A stretch of DNA of 64,000 bases from Natranaerobius thermophilus JW/NM-WN-LF. Its GTDB lineage: Bacteria > Bacillota > Natranaerobiia > Natranaerobiales > Natranaerobiaceae. The DNA lies in assembly GCF_000020005.1 (NCBI RefSeq), contig NC_010718.1, positions 12,501-76,500 on the forward strand. The letters run 5' to 3'. Positions within the stretch are counted from its first letter, which is position 1, and each line of letters opens with the position of its first letter. Shown one piece after another: positions 41,436 to 50,695 of the stretch. The position numbers and the translations under genes were made by a program. The notes under the pieces were generated by a model. That model worked only from the letters and a program-made list of their open reading frames with translations, was not told where the DNA came from and did not search any database.

Positions 41436-42992
41436 TTAAGAATTTGATAGATAGTTTCTGACTATTTCTTGCCCTTCATTAATTGCATAGGGACCGAGGA
41501 TCATTAATAAGTCACCCTGTTTAACTTCATTTAAAGCTGTTTCAATTGTTTCTTCTAGATTGTGAATGAATTTAAAAGGTGTCCCTGATGTTTTCAATGG
41601 TGATAAAAAAGCGGTCTGTTCTGATGAATGAACTTGATTTGTTGGGGCAGCGTGCGACTTACTGGTGGTAATTATTAGCTCTCTTACTGGTAAGTGATTT
41701 ACCCACTTTACTAGTCTCTGGCTATTTTCTAGATTTATTTGATCCCCGCGACTTCCCCGAATTGCAAAGACAATAACTAATCTGTTAAAGGGAAGTTGTG
41801 ATATTGTTTCAAATACAGAACGAATACTGGCAGGGTTATGTGCGCAATCATCTATAATAGTAAAGCTGTTTTTATAAATTACTTCTAAGCGGCGAAATAG
41901 GCCCGGAAATTGTTCAGCTGTTTTGATGACCTGTTCCGGGTCAAACCCTGCCATTATACATACTGAAATCGCAAGTAAAGTATTATAAATATTGTGCTTT
42001 CCTGGCATTCTGATCTTCAAATTGTGTGATTGGGGCCTAACAGGTTTATTGGTCACTGTAGGCAACTCTTCTTTGATTTGATAGGTAAAACTAGTTTCAA
42101 AAGGTTTTAGGTCTACATTTTCAGCAGTTATCATAGCTCCCGGTGAAGAAATTCCGTAGGTAATCACTTTACTCCTGGTTTTATCCCCCATGGAGATTGC
42201 ATTGGGATCATCTGCATTTAAAACTGAAATGCTATCAGGAGACAACATTTGGAAAAATTTTGTCTTGCTTTTAAAATAGTCATCCCAGGAATCGTGAAAA
42301 TCCATATGATCGTAAGAAATATTTGTAATTCCAGCAATATCGAAATTAATGGCTGAAACTCTATCCTGCTTTAAACCATGGGAAGATACTTCTTTTGTAA
42401 GGTACTTTACTTCCTTTTGAACCATTTTTTCGATTAAACTATATAGCTCAGTAGCTGGCGGTGTTGTTAATTTGGAATCAAATTCTTCACCGTTAATTTT
42501 ACAGTTTACAGTTCCAATCAGTCCTGACTTTACTCCTAGCTGGTTTATAATATAATCAATTAATGTTGTAGTAGTTGTTTTGCCATTGGTACCGGTAATA
42601 CCTGTAACTATTAATCTGTGAGAAGGATGATCGTAAAAAGTGGAAGCTAACTTTGCCAGGGTCTTCCTACCATTCCTTACTTTAAAATAAGGAATGGCGC
42701 TATCCTTGACCTTGTCAATGTAATCGGCTCTCTCTAGAATGACTGTTGAAGCTCCATTTGCAATCGCCTCTTCTATATAGTCGTGGGCGTCTACCTTAGT
42801 GCCCTGACAAGCTACAAAGATCTTGCCTGGAGTTACTTCTTTTGAGTTGTCGGTAATCCCGGAAATAGTTACACCTTCAATATCTGTGCCAGTAGTGCCT
42901 AAGTCGGCAAATTCAGTAAACAGCTCAGGTGAGGTGTTTTGTAATAACTTCTTTAAACTGATTTTTCGGGAGTTTTCGGATGAACCAGGCAT
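41436..42992 (-). CDS. MurE-like Mur ligase, substrate uncertain
   Basis: 518 residues with all three Mur ligase domains: N-terminal UDP-binding type (DNSKEVTPGKIFVACQG), P-loop GTNGKTTT (134-141), TKEVSSHGLKQDRV, NISYDHMDFHDSWDDYF, and the C-terminal domain (DDCAHNPASIRSVF, FAIRGSRGDQINLEN). True MurE has a DNPR (DAP) or DNPN/DDP (Lys) motif; here the matching place (~442-454) reads TTSKSHAAPTNQV, so the amino acid or even the pathway may differ. Start ATG 42992 with AAAGGAGC upstream on the minus strand; the frame extends to 43106 without a ribosome site. Not in a mur/dcw cluster. Confidence 0.8.
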   Translation of the reverse strand: MPGSSENSRKISLKKLLQNTSPELFTEFADLGTTGTDIEGVTISGITDNSKEVTPGKIFVACQGTKVDAHDYIEEAIANGASTVILERADYIDKVKDSAIPYFKVRNGRKTLAKLASTFYDHPSHRLIVTGITGTNGKTTTTTLIDYIINQLGVKSGLIGTVNCKINGEEFDSKLTTPPATELYSLIEKMVQKEVKYLTKEVSSHGLKQDRVSAINFDIAGITNISYDHMDFHDSWDDYFKSKTKFFQMLSPDSISVLNADDPNAISMGDKTRSKVITYGISSPGAMITAENVDLKPFETSFTYQIKEELPTVTNKPVRPQSHNLKIRMPGKHNIYNTLLAISVCIMAGFDPEQVIKTAEQFPGLFRRLEVIYKNSFTIIDDCAHNPASIRSVFETISQLPFNRLVIVFAIRGSRGDQINLENSQRLVKWVNHLPVRELIITTSKSHAAPTNQVHSSEQTAFLSPLKTSGTPFKFIHNLEETIETALNEVKQGDLLMILGPYAINEGQEIVRNYLSNS

Positions 42993-43089
42993 TAATGATG
43001 CTCCTTTAGAAGGTGATATTAGTTTAGCTTTAGTTTTGCCCTTGTATAGTATATTATTCTCTGGGAAAAAGTAGAATAGAGGTGACACT

Positions 43090-43947
43090 ATGGGGAACAA
43101 TACCAAAAAAGGAAAATTGTTTTTATGTCCGACTCCTATTGGTAATTTGCGGGATATTACTTTAAGAGTAATTGATTGCTTAAAGGAAGTGAATTTAGTG
43201 GCCTGTGAAGATACCAGGCGGACTAAGAAATTATTGAATCATTTGGAAATAAATGTAGAAATGTTAAGTTATCATAAATTTAATCAAGAAAGTCGGGGTC
43301 AACAAATAATTGAGAAGTTACTACAGGGGATGGATGTAGCTTTAGTATCAGATGCTGGGACTCCATCAATTTCTGATCCCGGGAAATTTTTGGTGCAAGA
43401 AGCAATTCAGAAAGAAATAGAAGTCATAGCCTTACCGGGGCCTTCAGCGCCAATTACCGCCTTGGCGGGTTCTGGTTTAGATACTGATTCCTTTATGTTT
43501 TTAGGTTATATTCCTGAAAAAGGAATAGAAAGAAAGGATATATTAGCTGAAATAATTGGCTCAGCACATACGGTTATCCTTTATGAGAACTATAATCGAC
43601 TAGAAAAAACCATTAATGATTTAAGTAAGCAATTAGGTAAACGCCAAATTGTAATTGCCAAAGAGTTAACAAAAGTTCATGAACAGTATATTAGAGGTAC
43701 AGCTAAAGAATTATTGGAATATCTTGAAAAGAACAGTATAAAAGGTGAATGCACTGTATTGATACAAGGGGCAAATCACACCACGGAGCTAAACTACTTG
43801 CCAGGAGAAGATGCAAAAAGTCACTTGAATGAATTAATAGGTCAAGGTTTTACAAAGAAACAAGCTATCAAGTTGGTGAGCCAGCTCAGAGAAATTCCTA
43901 AACGTGAAGTTTATCAAATAGCTCTAGAATTAGAAAAAGAAAAATAA
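43090..43947 (+). CDS. rsmI: 16S rRNA 2'-O-methyltransferase (C1402)
   Basis: 285 residues, tetrapyrrole methylase fold: LFLCPTPIGNLRDITLRVIDCL, CEDTRRTKKLLNHLEI, SDAGTPSISDPGKFLVQEA, LPGPSAPITALAGSGL. Methylates the ribose of C1402 in 16S rRNA using SAM. ATG 43090 with GAGGTGAC upstream. Divergent from the MurE-like gene across ~97 bases; in B. subtilis (yabC) it lies in the same neighbourhood next to abrB. Confidence 0.95.
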   Translation: MGNNTKKGKLFLCPTPIGNLRDITLRVIDCLKEVNLVACEDTRRTKKLLNHLEINVEMLSYHKFNQESRGQQIIEKLLQGMDVALVSDAGTPSISDPGKFLVQEAIQKEIEVIALPGPSAPITALAGSGLDTDSFMFLGYIPEKGIERKDILAEIIGSAHTVILYENYNRLEKTINDLSKQLGKRQIVIAKELTKVHEQYIRGTAKELLEYLEKNSIKGECTVLIQGANHTTELNYLPGEDAKSHLNELIGQGFTKKQAIKLVSQLREIPKREVYQIALELEKEK

Positions 43948-43950
43948 ATT

Positions 43951-43980
43951 AAGTGGCAAGCATTTTAGTGCTTGCCACTA
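43951..43980 (+). terminator. Hairpin after rsmI
   Basis: AGTGGCAAGCA/TGCTTGCCACT, 11-bp stem with a 6-nt loop (TTTTAG). Only a weak T-run follows, so terminator function is likely but not certain. On the minus strand it would also face the abrB gene end. Confidence 0.55.
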
Positions 43981-44041
43981 ATAAAATTTAGTCTGTTATT
44001 GGGATTGGAAATTTTGTTATTGTTCAGAATTTACCATTAGG

Positions 44042-44293
44042 TTAAGATTCATTAGACAACTGATCAATACAATGTTTACAGATGTTCTTACTTTTGTATC
44101 TAACCATCTCTTCTTCATCGGCAGTGCCACAGAATAGGCAAGCGGGCTCATACTTTTTCAGAATAATTTGTTCCCCTTCTATAAAAATCTCAAGGGCATC
44201 TTTCTGTTCAATTCCTAAATTGCGCCTAAGTTCAATGGGAATTACTATTCTGCCTAACTCGTCCACTCTGCGTACAAGACCAGTAGATTTCAT
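44042..44293 (-). CDS. abrB: AbrB-family transition-state regulator
   Basis: 83 residues. N-terminal swapped-hairpin AbrB domain almost identical to B. subtilis AbrB (MKSTGLVRRVDELGRIVIPIELRRNLGIEQKDALEIF). The C-terminal part carries CLFCG...CKHC, a likely zinc site as seen in clostridial members. Represses stationary-phase genes. Start ATG 44293 with GGGAGGGT upstream; the longer frame is not supported. A -10 TATACT (minus strand, 44343-44348) lies upstream in AT-rich DNA, the type of sequence AbrB binds, so autoregulation is possible. Confidence 0.93.
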   Translation of the reverse strand: MKSTGLVRRVDELGRIVIPIELRRNLGIEQKDALEIFIEGEQIILKKYEPACLFCGTADEEEMVRYKSKNICKHCIDQLSNES

Positions 44294-44447
44294 TTTATTA
44301 CCCTCCCTTTTTTTGACAACTTTCGACAGTTCCATCTATTTACAGTATATCAAATTATTTAATAAATTAAAAGAAAAAAATGAAAGCAAATACAAAAAAA
44401 TACATGAAAGGCAATTTAAGGATAGTTAGATCTTGTTAATTGCTTTC

Positions 44448-44475
44448 TTGACAGAGGTTGTTCTTTTGGTATAAT
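44448..44475 (+). promoter_or_regulatory. metG promoter
   Basis: TTGACA (44448-44453), 16-base spacer, TATAAT (44470-44475), a strong sigma-A promoter. Transcription starts near 44482 and gives a ~100-nt leader. Confidence 0.82.
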
Positions 44476-44527
44476 CTTATAAATTAAGGGATTGTGGCTT
44501 TTTTATCCAATAAAAATTAATGAATAG

Positions 44528-44556
44528 GCCTTCATCCCGGGGGTTGAAGGCTTTTT
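44528..44556 (+). terminator. Terminator-like hairpin in the metG leader
   Basis: GCCTTCA (44528-44534) pairs with TGAAGGC (44545-44551), followed by TTTTT, between the promoter and the metG ribosome site (GAGGGAGG at 44570). It looks like an attenuator. No T-box or SAM-riboswitch motif fits in the ~45 bases before it. Confidence 0.65.
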
Positions 44557-44563
44557 CTATTAA

Positions 44564-46552
<1,989 letters not shown>

Positions 46553-46553
46553 A

Positions 46554-47324
46554 TTGAATATTATTGATACACATGCTCATCTAGATGATAAACGCTTTTC
46601 TTCTGATTTGGAAGATGTGATTGAAAGGGCTAAACAAAAGAAAGTCTCTCAGATTATTAATGTAGGTATTAATATCGACTCATCGCAAAAGTCTGTGGAA
46701 ATGGCTAAAAAGTATCCAGAAATATATGCAACAGTAGGAGTCCATCCCCATGATGCAAAAAAAGTTCCGGATAACTATTTAGACGAATTAAAGAAAATGG
46801 TTACTGAGAATAAAGATGTGGTTGTTGGGATTGGAGAAATGGGGTTAGACTATTTTAAGAACCGTTCACCCCAAGAAACGCAAAAAAGTATTTTTAGAGC
46901 CCAATTAGAATTTGCCAAAGAATTACAGCTCCCTGTTATAATACATGACCGGGCTGCCCATGAGGATGCCCTTGAAATAGTAAAAGATTTTCAAAATGAT
47001 GTTTTTGGAGTTTTTCATTGTTTTGCGGGAGATGAAGAAATAGCTTCTCAAGTTATGGATATGGGTTTTTACATTTCCTTTACAGGTAATATATCTTTTC
47101 AAAAAGCTGACAAGTTAAGGGATGTTGTTAAATACGCTCCATTGTCTAGAATCATGATTGAGACTGATTGCCCTTATATGGCTCCTGTTCCCTTTAGAGG
47201 AAAAAGAAATGAACCAGCCTTTACCAGACTTGTTGCAGAAGAAGTCGCTGACATAAAAGGAGAAAGCTTCGAAGATGTAGTAACAACTACAACAAAAAAT
47301 GCCAAAGATTTATTCCGGATTTAG
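46554..47324 (+). CDS. TatD family metal-dependent hydrolase
   Basis: 256 residues, TIM-barrel hydrolase/DNase: DTHAHLDDKRF (HxH), VGVHPHDAKK, GEMGLDYFKNRSP, VIIHDRAAHEDAL, HCFAGDEE, ETDCPYMAPVPFRGKRNEP. Family members act as 3'-5' nucleases (YabD/TatD). TTG 46554 is 1 base after the metG stop and has AGGTGAGGT upstream. Confidence 0.93.
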   Translation: MNIIDTHAHLDDKRFSSDLEDVIERAKQKKVSQIINVGINIDSSQKSVEMAKKYPEIYATVGVHPHDAKKVPDNYLDELKKMVTENKDVVVGIGEMGLDYFKNRSPQETQKSIFRAQLEFAKELQLPVIIHDRAAHEDALEIVKDFQNDVFGVFHCFAGDEEIASQVMDMGFYISFTGNISFQKADKLRDVVKYAPLSRIMIETDCPYMAPVPFRGKRNEPAFTRLVAEEVADIKGESFEDVVTTTTKNAKDLFRI

Positions 47325-47335
47325 GGGGGACTAAA

Positions 47336-48187
47336 ATGAAAACTATGAGAATAAGTCTCTTGTTTGGATTGTTTCTCTTATTTTTGCAAATGGATAGTGG
47401 AGCTCTAGTTATGGAACAGGAATACCAAGTAGAAGTAGTAATTGATGGTGAAAAAACGGATGAACTGACGGTTAAAGGTAAACCCGAACAGGAAAACCTG
47501 ATTGAAAAAATTGATTTAGAGCTCGATGATCAAGATGAAGTAAAGCTTACTGAGCTAAAAGCAGATAACAGTGACCAAGATATTTATTGGAGATTAGAAA
47601 TTAATGAATGGAGAACCGAGACCGAAGAACAAGTCGAGATTCTACCTTATGGAGAAGAGACTAGAGAAAACGATCAACTTTTAAAAGGTAAAACCAGAAA
47701 AATTCAAGAAGGACAAAGAGGTTCTCGTATAAAAGAGATACGTTCGGAGTATTTGGGAGATGAACTTATCAATGAAGAGAAGAATTACGATGTGATAGAG
47801 TTACCGCAAACAGAAATTATCGAAAAAGGGACTTATGAACCTCCGGGTTATTCATATATTGAAGATAAAGAAGTAATAGAAGTTAAGGGAACCGAAACAG
47901 GAGAAGCATCTTGGTACGGGGCAAGATTTCACGGGAACAGAACATTCAGTGGCGAAATCTATGATATGTATGATTTGACAGCTGCTCATCCAAGTTTACC
48001 TATGAATTCACTAGTTCACGTTGAATTTCCCGTTACTGGAGAAAGTGTGATTGTGCGCATCAATGACAGAGGACCACATGTTGGTGGACGTATTATCGAT
48101 TTATCGAAGCAAGCTGCTGAAAAAATTGGTTTAGCGCCCCATGGTGTTGGCGATGTCAAAGTAAAAGTTCTAGAAAACGACAATTAA
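47336..48187 (+). CDS. G5-like and RlpA-type (DPBB) cell-wall protein
   Basis: 283 residues. N-terminal hydrophobic segment (~5-25, signal peptide), a Glu/Asp-rich G5-like region with repeats (about 30-185, e.g. EILPYGEETRENDQLLKGKTRKIQEG), and a RlpA/double-psi beta-barrel domain (189-280: GEASWYGARFHGNRTFSGE, TAAHPSLPMNSLV, INDRGPHVGGRIIDLS). RlpA proteins cleave or bind denuded glycan strands. The gene occupies the yabE place after tatD, where the usual domain is 3D rather than RlpA. Confidence 0.85.
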   Translation: MKTMRISLLFGLFLLFLQMDSGALVMEQEYQVEVVIDGEKTDELTVKGKPEQENLIEKIDLELDDQDEVKLTELKADNSDQDIYWRLEINEWRTETEEQVEILPYGEETRENDQLLKGKTRKIQEGQRGSRIKEIRSEYLGDELINEEKNYDVIELPQTEIIEKGTYEPPGYSYIEDKEVIEVKGTETGEASWYGARFHGNRTFSGEIYDMYDLTAAHPSLPMNSLVHVEFPVTGESVIVRINDRGPHVGGRIIDLSKQAAEKIGLAPHGVGDVKVKVLENDN

Positions 48188-48229
48188 TATAAGTGAGCGG
48201 TTATGCTAAAACCAGGAGTGTGAGTTGAA

Positions 48230-49138
48230 TTGAATTTATTTTCCCCTAAGGAAGTTTCACAACTACTTAAACGTTATGAGATTCACCCTAAAAAAAGCTT
48301 AGGCCAGAACTTTTTAGTTGACGGTAATATTATTCAAAAGATTATTGCTGCTGCTGAATTAAAGGAGCAAGATATAGTATTGGAAATAGGCCCGGGTCTT
48401 GGAACACTGACCCGGGATATGTCTTTTTATGTTAATGAGATTTTTGCTATAGAACTGGACCAAAGAATGATAGATATTTTACAAGAGACCGTCGGTAGCT
48501 GTGATAACGTAAACATTATTCATAATGATGCATTGAAGCTAGATTATCAAGAATTGATTTCTGATTTTATTGAGTTTAGTCCTGCACAGCTACAGTGCAA
48601 AAGTAAGCAAATTAATCCAAAAAATTTAAAAGCAGTATCCAATTTACCTTATTATATTGCTTCTCCTCTAGTTTTGAAACTAGCCAAAGAAAAAGTTCCT
48701 CTTTCTGTAATGGTTTTAATGGTACAAAGGGAAGTTGCTGATAGGTTTACTGCCTCTCCGGGCAGTAAAAATTATGGAGCAGTAACGGTTTTGTTAGATT
48801 GTTTCTATGAAGTAGAAGGTGTTTTTAATGTACCTAAAACAGTTTTCTATCCTCAACCAAGAGTTGAATCCCAAGTAGTTAAGTTAACTAAAAGGTCAGA
48901 AGCGAAAATTAATGATGACTATCAGGAAGATTTTATTAAATTTGTCAATCAGGCTTTTAATTCTAGGAGAAAAACCCTGGTGAATAATATTTTATCTATA
49001 TTTACGGGAGAAAAAAGCGAATTGTCCCAAATACTTGAAAACAATGGATTTTCAGCCGGGATAAGGGGAGAGCAGTTAACTGTAGATGAATTTGCTCAAA
49101 TTTTCAAAATCATTTATAATAGAATTAAATACTCTTAA
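48230..49138 (+). CDS. rsmA: 16S rRNA dimethyladenosine transferase (RsmA/KsgA)
   Basis: 302 residues. Dimethylates A1518 and A1519 of 16S rRNA. Seen: KKSLGQNFLVDGNI, EIGPGLGTLTRDM (SAM motif I), FAIELDQRMIDIL, SNLPYYIASPLVLKLA (NLPY), and a C-terminal helical domain (NQAFNSRRKTLVNNI). TTG 48230 with AGGAGTG upstream. The rnmV gene that often precedes it is absent here. Confidence 0.96.
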   Translation: MNLFSPKEVSQLLKRYEIHPKKSLGQNFLVDGNIIQKIIAAAELKEQDIVLEIGPGLGTLTRDMSFYVNEIFAIELDQRMIDILQETVGSCDNVNIIHNDALKLDYQELISDFIEFSPAQLQCKSKQINPKNLKAVSNLPYYIASPLVLKLAKEKVPLSVMVLMVQREVADRFTASPGSKNYGAVTVLLDCFYEVEGVFNVPKTVFYPQPRVESQVVKLTKRSEAKINDDYQEDFIKFVNQAFNSRRKTLVNNILSIFTGEKSELSQILENNGFSAGIRGEQLTVDEFAQIFKIIYNRIKYS

Positions 49139-49185
49139 GATCTTCCAGTGAATAATTTAAACTAGAAAGGTAGTGGTTTTTAGCT

Positions 49186-49662
49186 ATGTACCGAAGCCCA
49201 TCTAGGGGTGAGTTAAACTTAACAGAAGTTTATTGGGACATAGTAAATTATATCCTGGATTCTTCAGAAGAGAAGTATAACTTGATTATTGGAACCGATT
49301 CTCATAACCTTCAAGATCAATGTTGTTTTGTGACAGCTATTATAGTTCATAGAGAAGGAAAAGGGGCTAGGTATTTTTTCACCAAAAAACAGGAAGACCA
49401 TATCACTTCTCTGAGGCACAGGATATTTTATGAAACTTCACTAAGTGTGGAAGTAGCTGGAGAACTTTTTAAGAAACTAAAAGATTCTAGTGTGAAAGAT
49501 AATAATTTAAATTTAGAAATCCACTTAGATATAGGTGAAAAAGGAGAAACTAAGGAACTTATCCGTGAAGTTGTGGGGATGGTTTTGGGAAGTGGATTTT
49601 CCCCCAAGATCAAACCCGAATCTTATGGAGCAACAAAAGTTGCCGATAAATACACTAAGTAA
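49186..49662 (+). CDS. YkuK-like DUF458 (RNase H-like) protein
   Basis: 158 residues with the DUF458 pattern: YRSPSRGELNLTEVYWDIVNYI, IIGTDSHNLQDQCCFVTAIIV, and KPESYGATKVADKYTK. The family has an RNase H-like fold; function unproven. ATG 49186 with AAAGGTAGTGG upstream. Followed by the two veg promoters. Confidence 0.85.
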   Translation: MYRSPSRGELNLTEVYWDIVNYILDSSEEKYNLIIGTDSHNLQDQCCFVTAIIVHREGKGARYFFTKKQEDHITSLRHRIFYETSLSVEVAGELFKKLKDSSVKDNNLNLEIHLDIGEKGETKELIREVVGMVLGSGFSPKIKPESYGATKVADKYTK

Positions 49663-49681
49663 ATTATTTAAGAAAAGACCC

Positions 49682-49751
49682 TTGACAAATATGGCGATTT
49701 GTTGCTACAATTAAATAATACTTGACAAGCAACCCCTGTCTATGTTATATT
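49682..49751 (+). promoter_or_regulatory. Tandem promoters of veg
   Basis: P1: TTGACA (49682-49687), 18 bases, TACAAT (49706-49711). P2: TTGACA (49722-49727), 17-18 bases, TTATAT/TATATT (49745-49751). Both are strong sigma-A matches, only ~40 bases apart. P2 starts about 10 bases before the veg ATG, leaving a very short leader. Confidence 0.8.
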
Positions 49752-49768
49752 ATTACAGGGGTGAAACT

Positions 49769-50035
49769 ATGCCAGATTATAATGCCATTGGAGAAATTAA
49801 AGATTCCCTCGAGCAGTGTGTAGGAAAGAAGATTAAGCTCAAAGCAAATGGTGGCAGAAAAAAAGTAATTGAAAAGGAAGGCATTCTTGAAAACACCTAT
49901 CCATCATTATTTATAATAAGAGTTGACGAATCATCATTTAGCCAAAGATTCACTTTTAATTATGCAGATGTTTTGACAAAAACTGTGGAGTTAACCTTGA
50001 TAGATGATAAACAATGGAATTTAGCTGCCAAATAA
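49769..50035 (+). CDS. veg: Veg protein
   Basis: 88 residues, matches the Veg family (IKDSLEQCVGKKIKLKANGGRKK, EGILENTYPSLFIIRVDE, FTFNYADVLTKTVEL). In B. subtilis it influences biofilm formation and spore outgrowth. ATG 49769 with AGGGGTGA upstream. The two strong promoters echo the well-known strong veg promoter of B. subtilis. Confidence 0.93.
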   Translation: MPDYNAIGEIKDSLEQCVGKKIKLKANGGRKKVIEKEGILENTYPSLFIIRVDESSFSQRFTFNYADVLTKTVELTLIDDKQWNLAAK

Positions 50036-50063
50036 AAAAGGTCCTATTTAGGACCTTTTTTAT
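50033..50063. terminator. Bidirectional terminator between veg and the SANT-repeat gene
   Basis: AAAAAAGGTCC TATTT AGGACCTTTTTT: stem AAAAAGGTCC/GGACCTTTTT with U-runs on both strands. It overlaps the last codons of the minus-strand gene. Confidence 0.85.
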
Positions 50064-50505
50064 TTGGCATTTTTTTTATATTTAATTGAAAGGCCTTATT
50101 TCTAATTGCGTTCATTGATCTATTAAAAATACGTTCTAACTCACGACTATCAGTAGTTGGATATAACCTTTTTAATTTTTCGACTTCCATTTTGCTCCAA
50201 GGTTTGGAAGGATTTTGGTTGGTGTTTTTTTTCAGGTTTAGCCGACTTGCTTTATTTCTAATACTGGCCACACTTCTCTCTAATAGTTCAGATAATTCCT
50301 CATCTGAAATTTCAGGGTAATATTTTTTTAACAGATCCTCTTCTTTTTTTGTCCAGTATTTTTGCCTTTTCAAATTGAGATTGTTGGCTTTAAAAGTGAT
50401 AGCGGCCATACTTCGATTGAAAGTTTGTTCTAATTCGGTTTTGCTTGCCCTCGGATATAGTTTTTTTAGTAATTTGATTTCATCATTGGTCCATTTTTTT
50501 GCCAT
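50044..50505 (-). CDS. Protein of three tandem SANT/Myb-like HTH repeats
   Basis: 153 residues, very basic. Three ~48-residue repeats begin at W5, W51 and W103, each with W-T/S-x-x-E...L-K-K/R-L/Y-Y-P...E-L...R-S...A/S-I-x-x-K-A-x-x-L-N-L/I-K. This is a helix-turn-helix (Myb/SANT or sigma-region-4-like) fold and fits DNA or chromatin-like binding. No known bacterial function is recognised. Start ATG 50505 with GGGGAGGGGAG upstream on the minus strand. Between veg and the SipL-like gene, convergent with veg. Confidence 0.75.
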   Translation of the reverse strand: MAKKWTNDEIKLLKKLYPRASKTELEQTFNRSMAAITFKANNLNLKRQKYWTKKEEDLLKKYYPEISDEELSELLERSVASIRNKASRLNLKKNTNQNPSKPWSKMEVEKLKRLYPTTDSRELERIFNRSMNAIRNKAFQLNIKKMPNKKGPK

Positions 50506-50695
50506 ATTTCTCCCCTCCCCTTTAGTTTACAAGAAAACCTCTTTGCTACTGGACTTTGGTAATTGTTAATACACTATATGTCAAGGAAATTTAGGCTGTG
50601 CCCATTTATTAAAATTTCAAAACTTTTCCCGAGAAACACAAAAATTTATATAATAACATATAATTATAGTGAATTAGTAAGAAAGGAGGAGGTGT

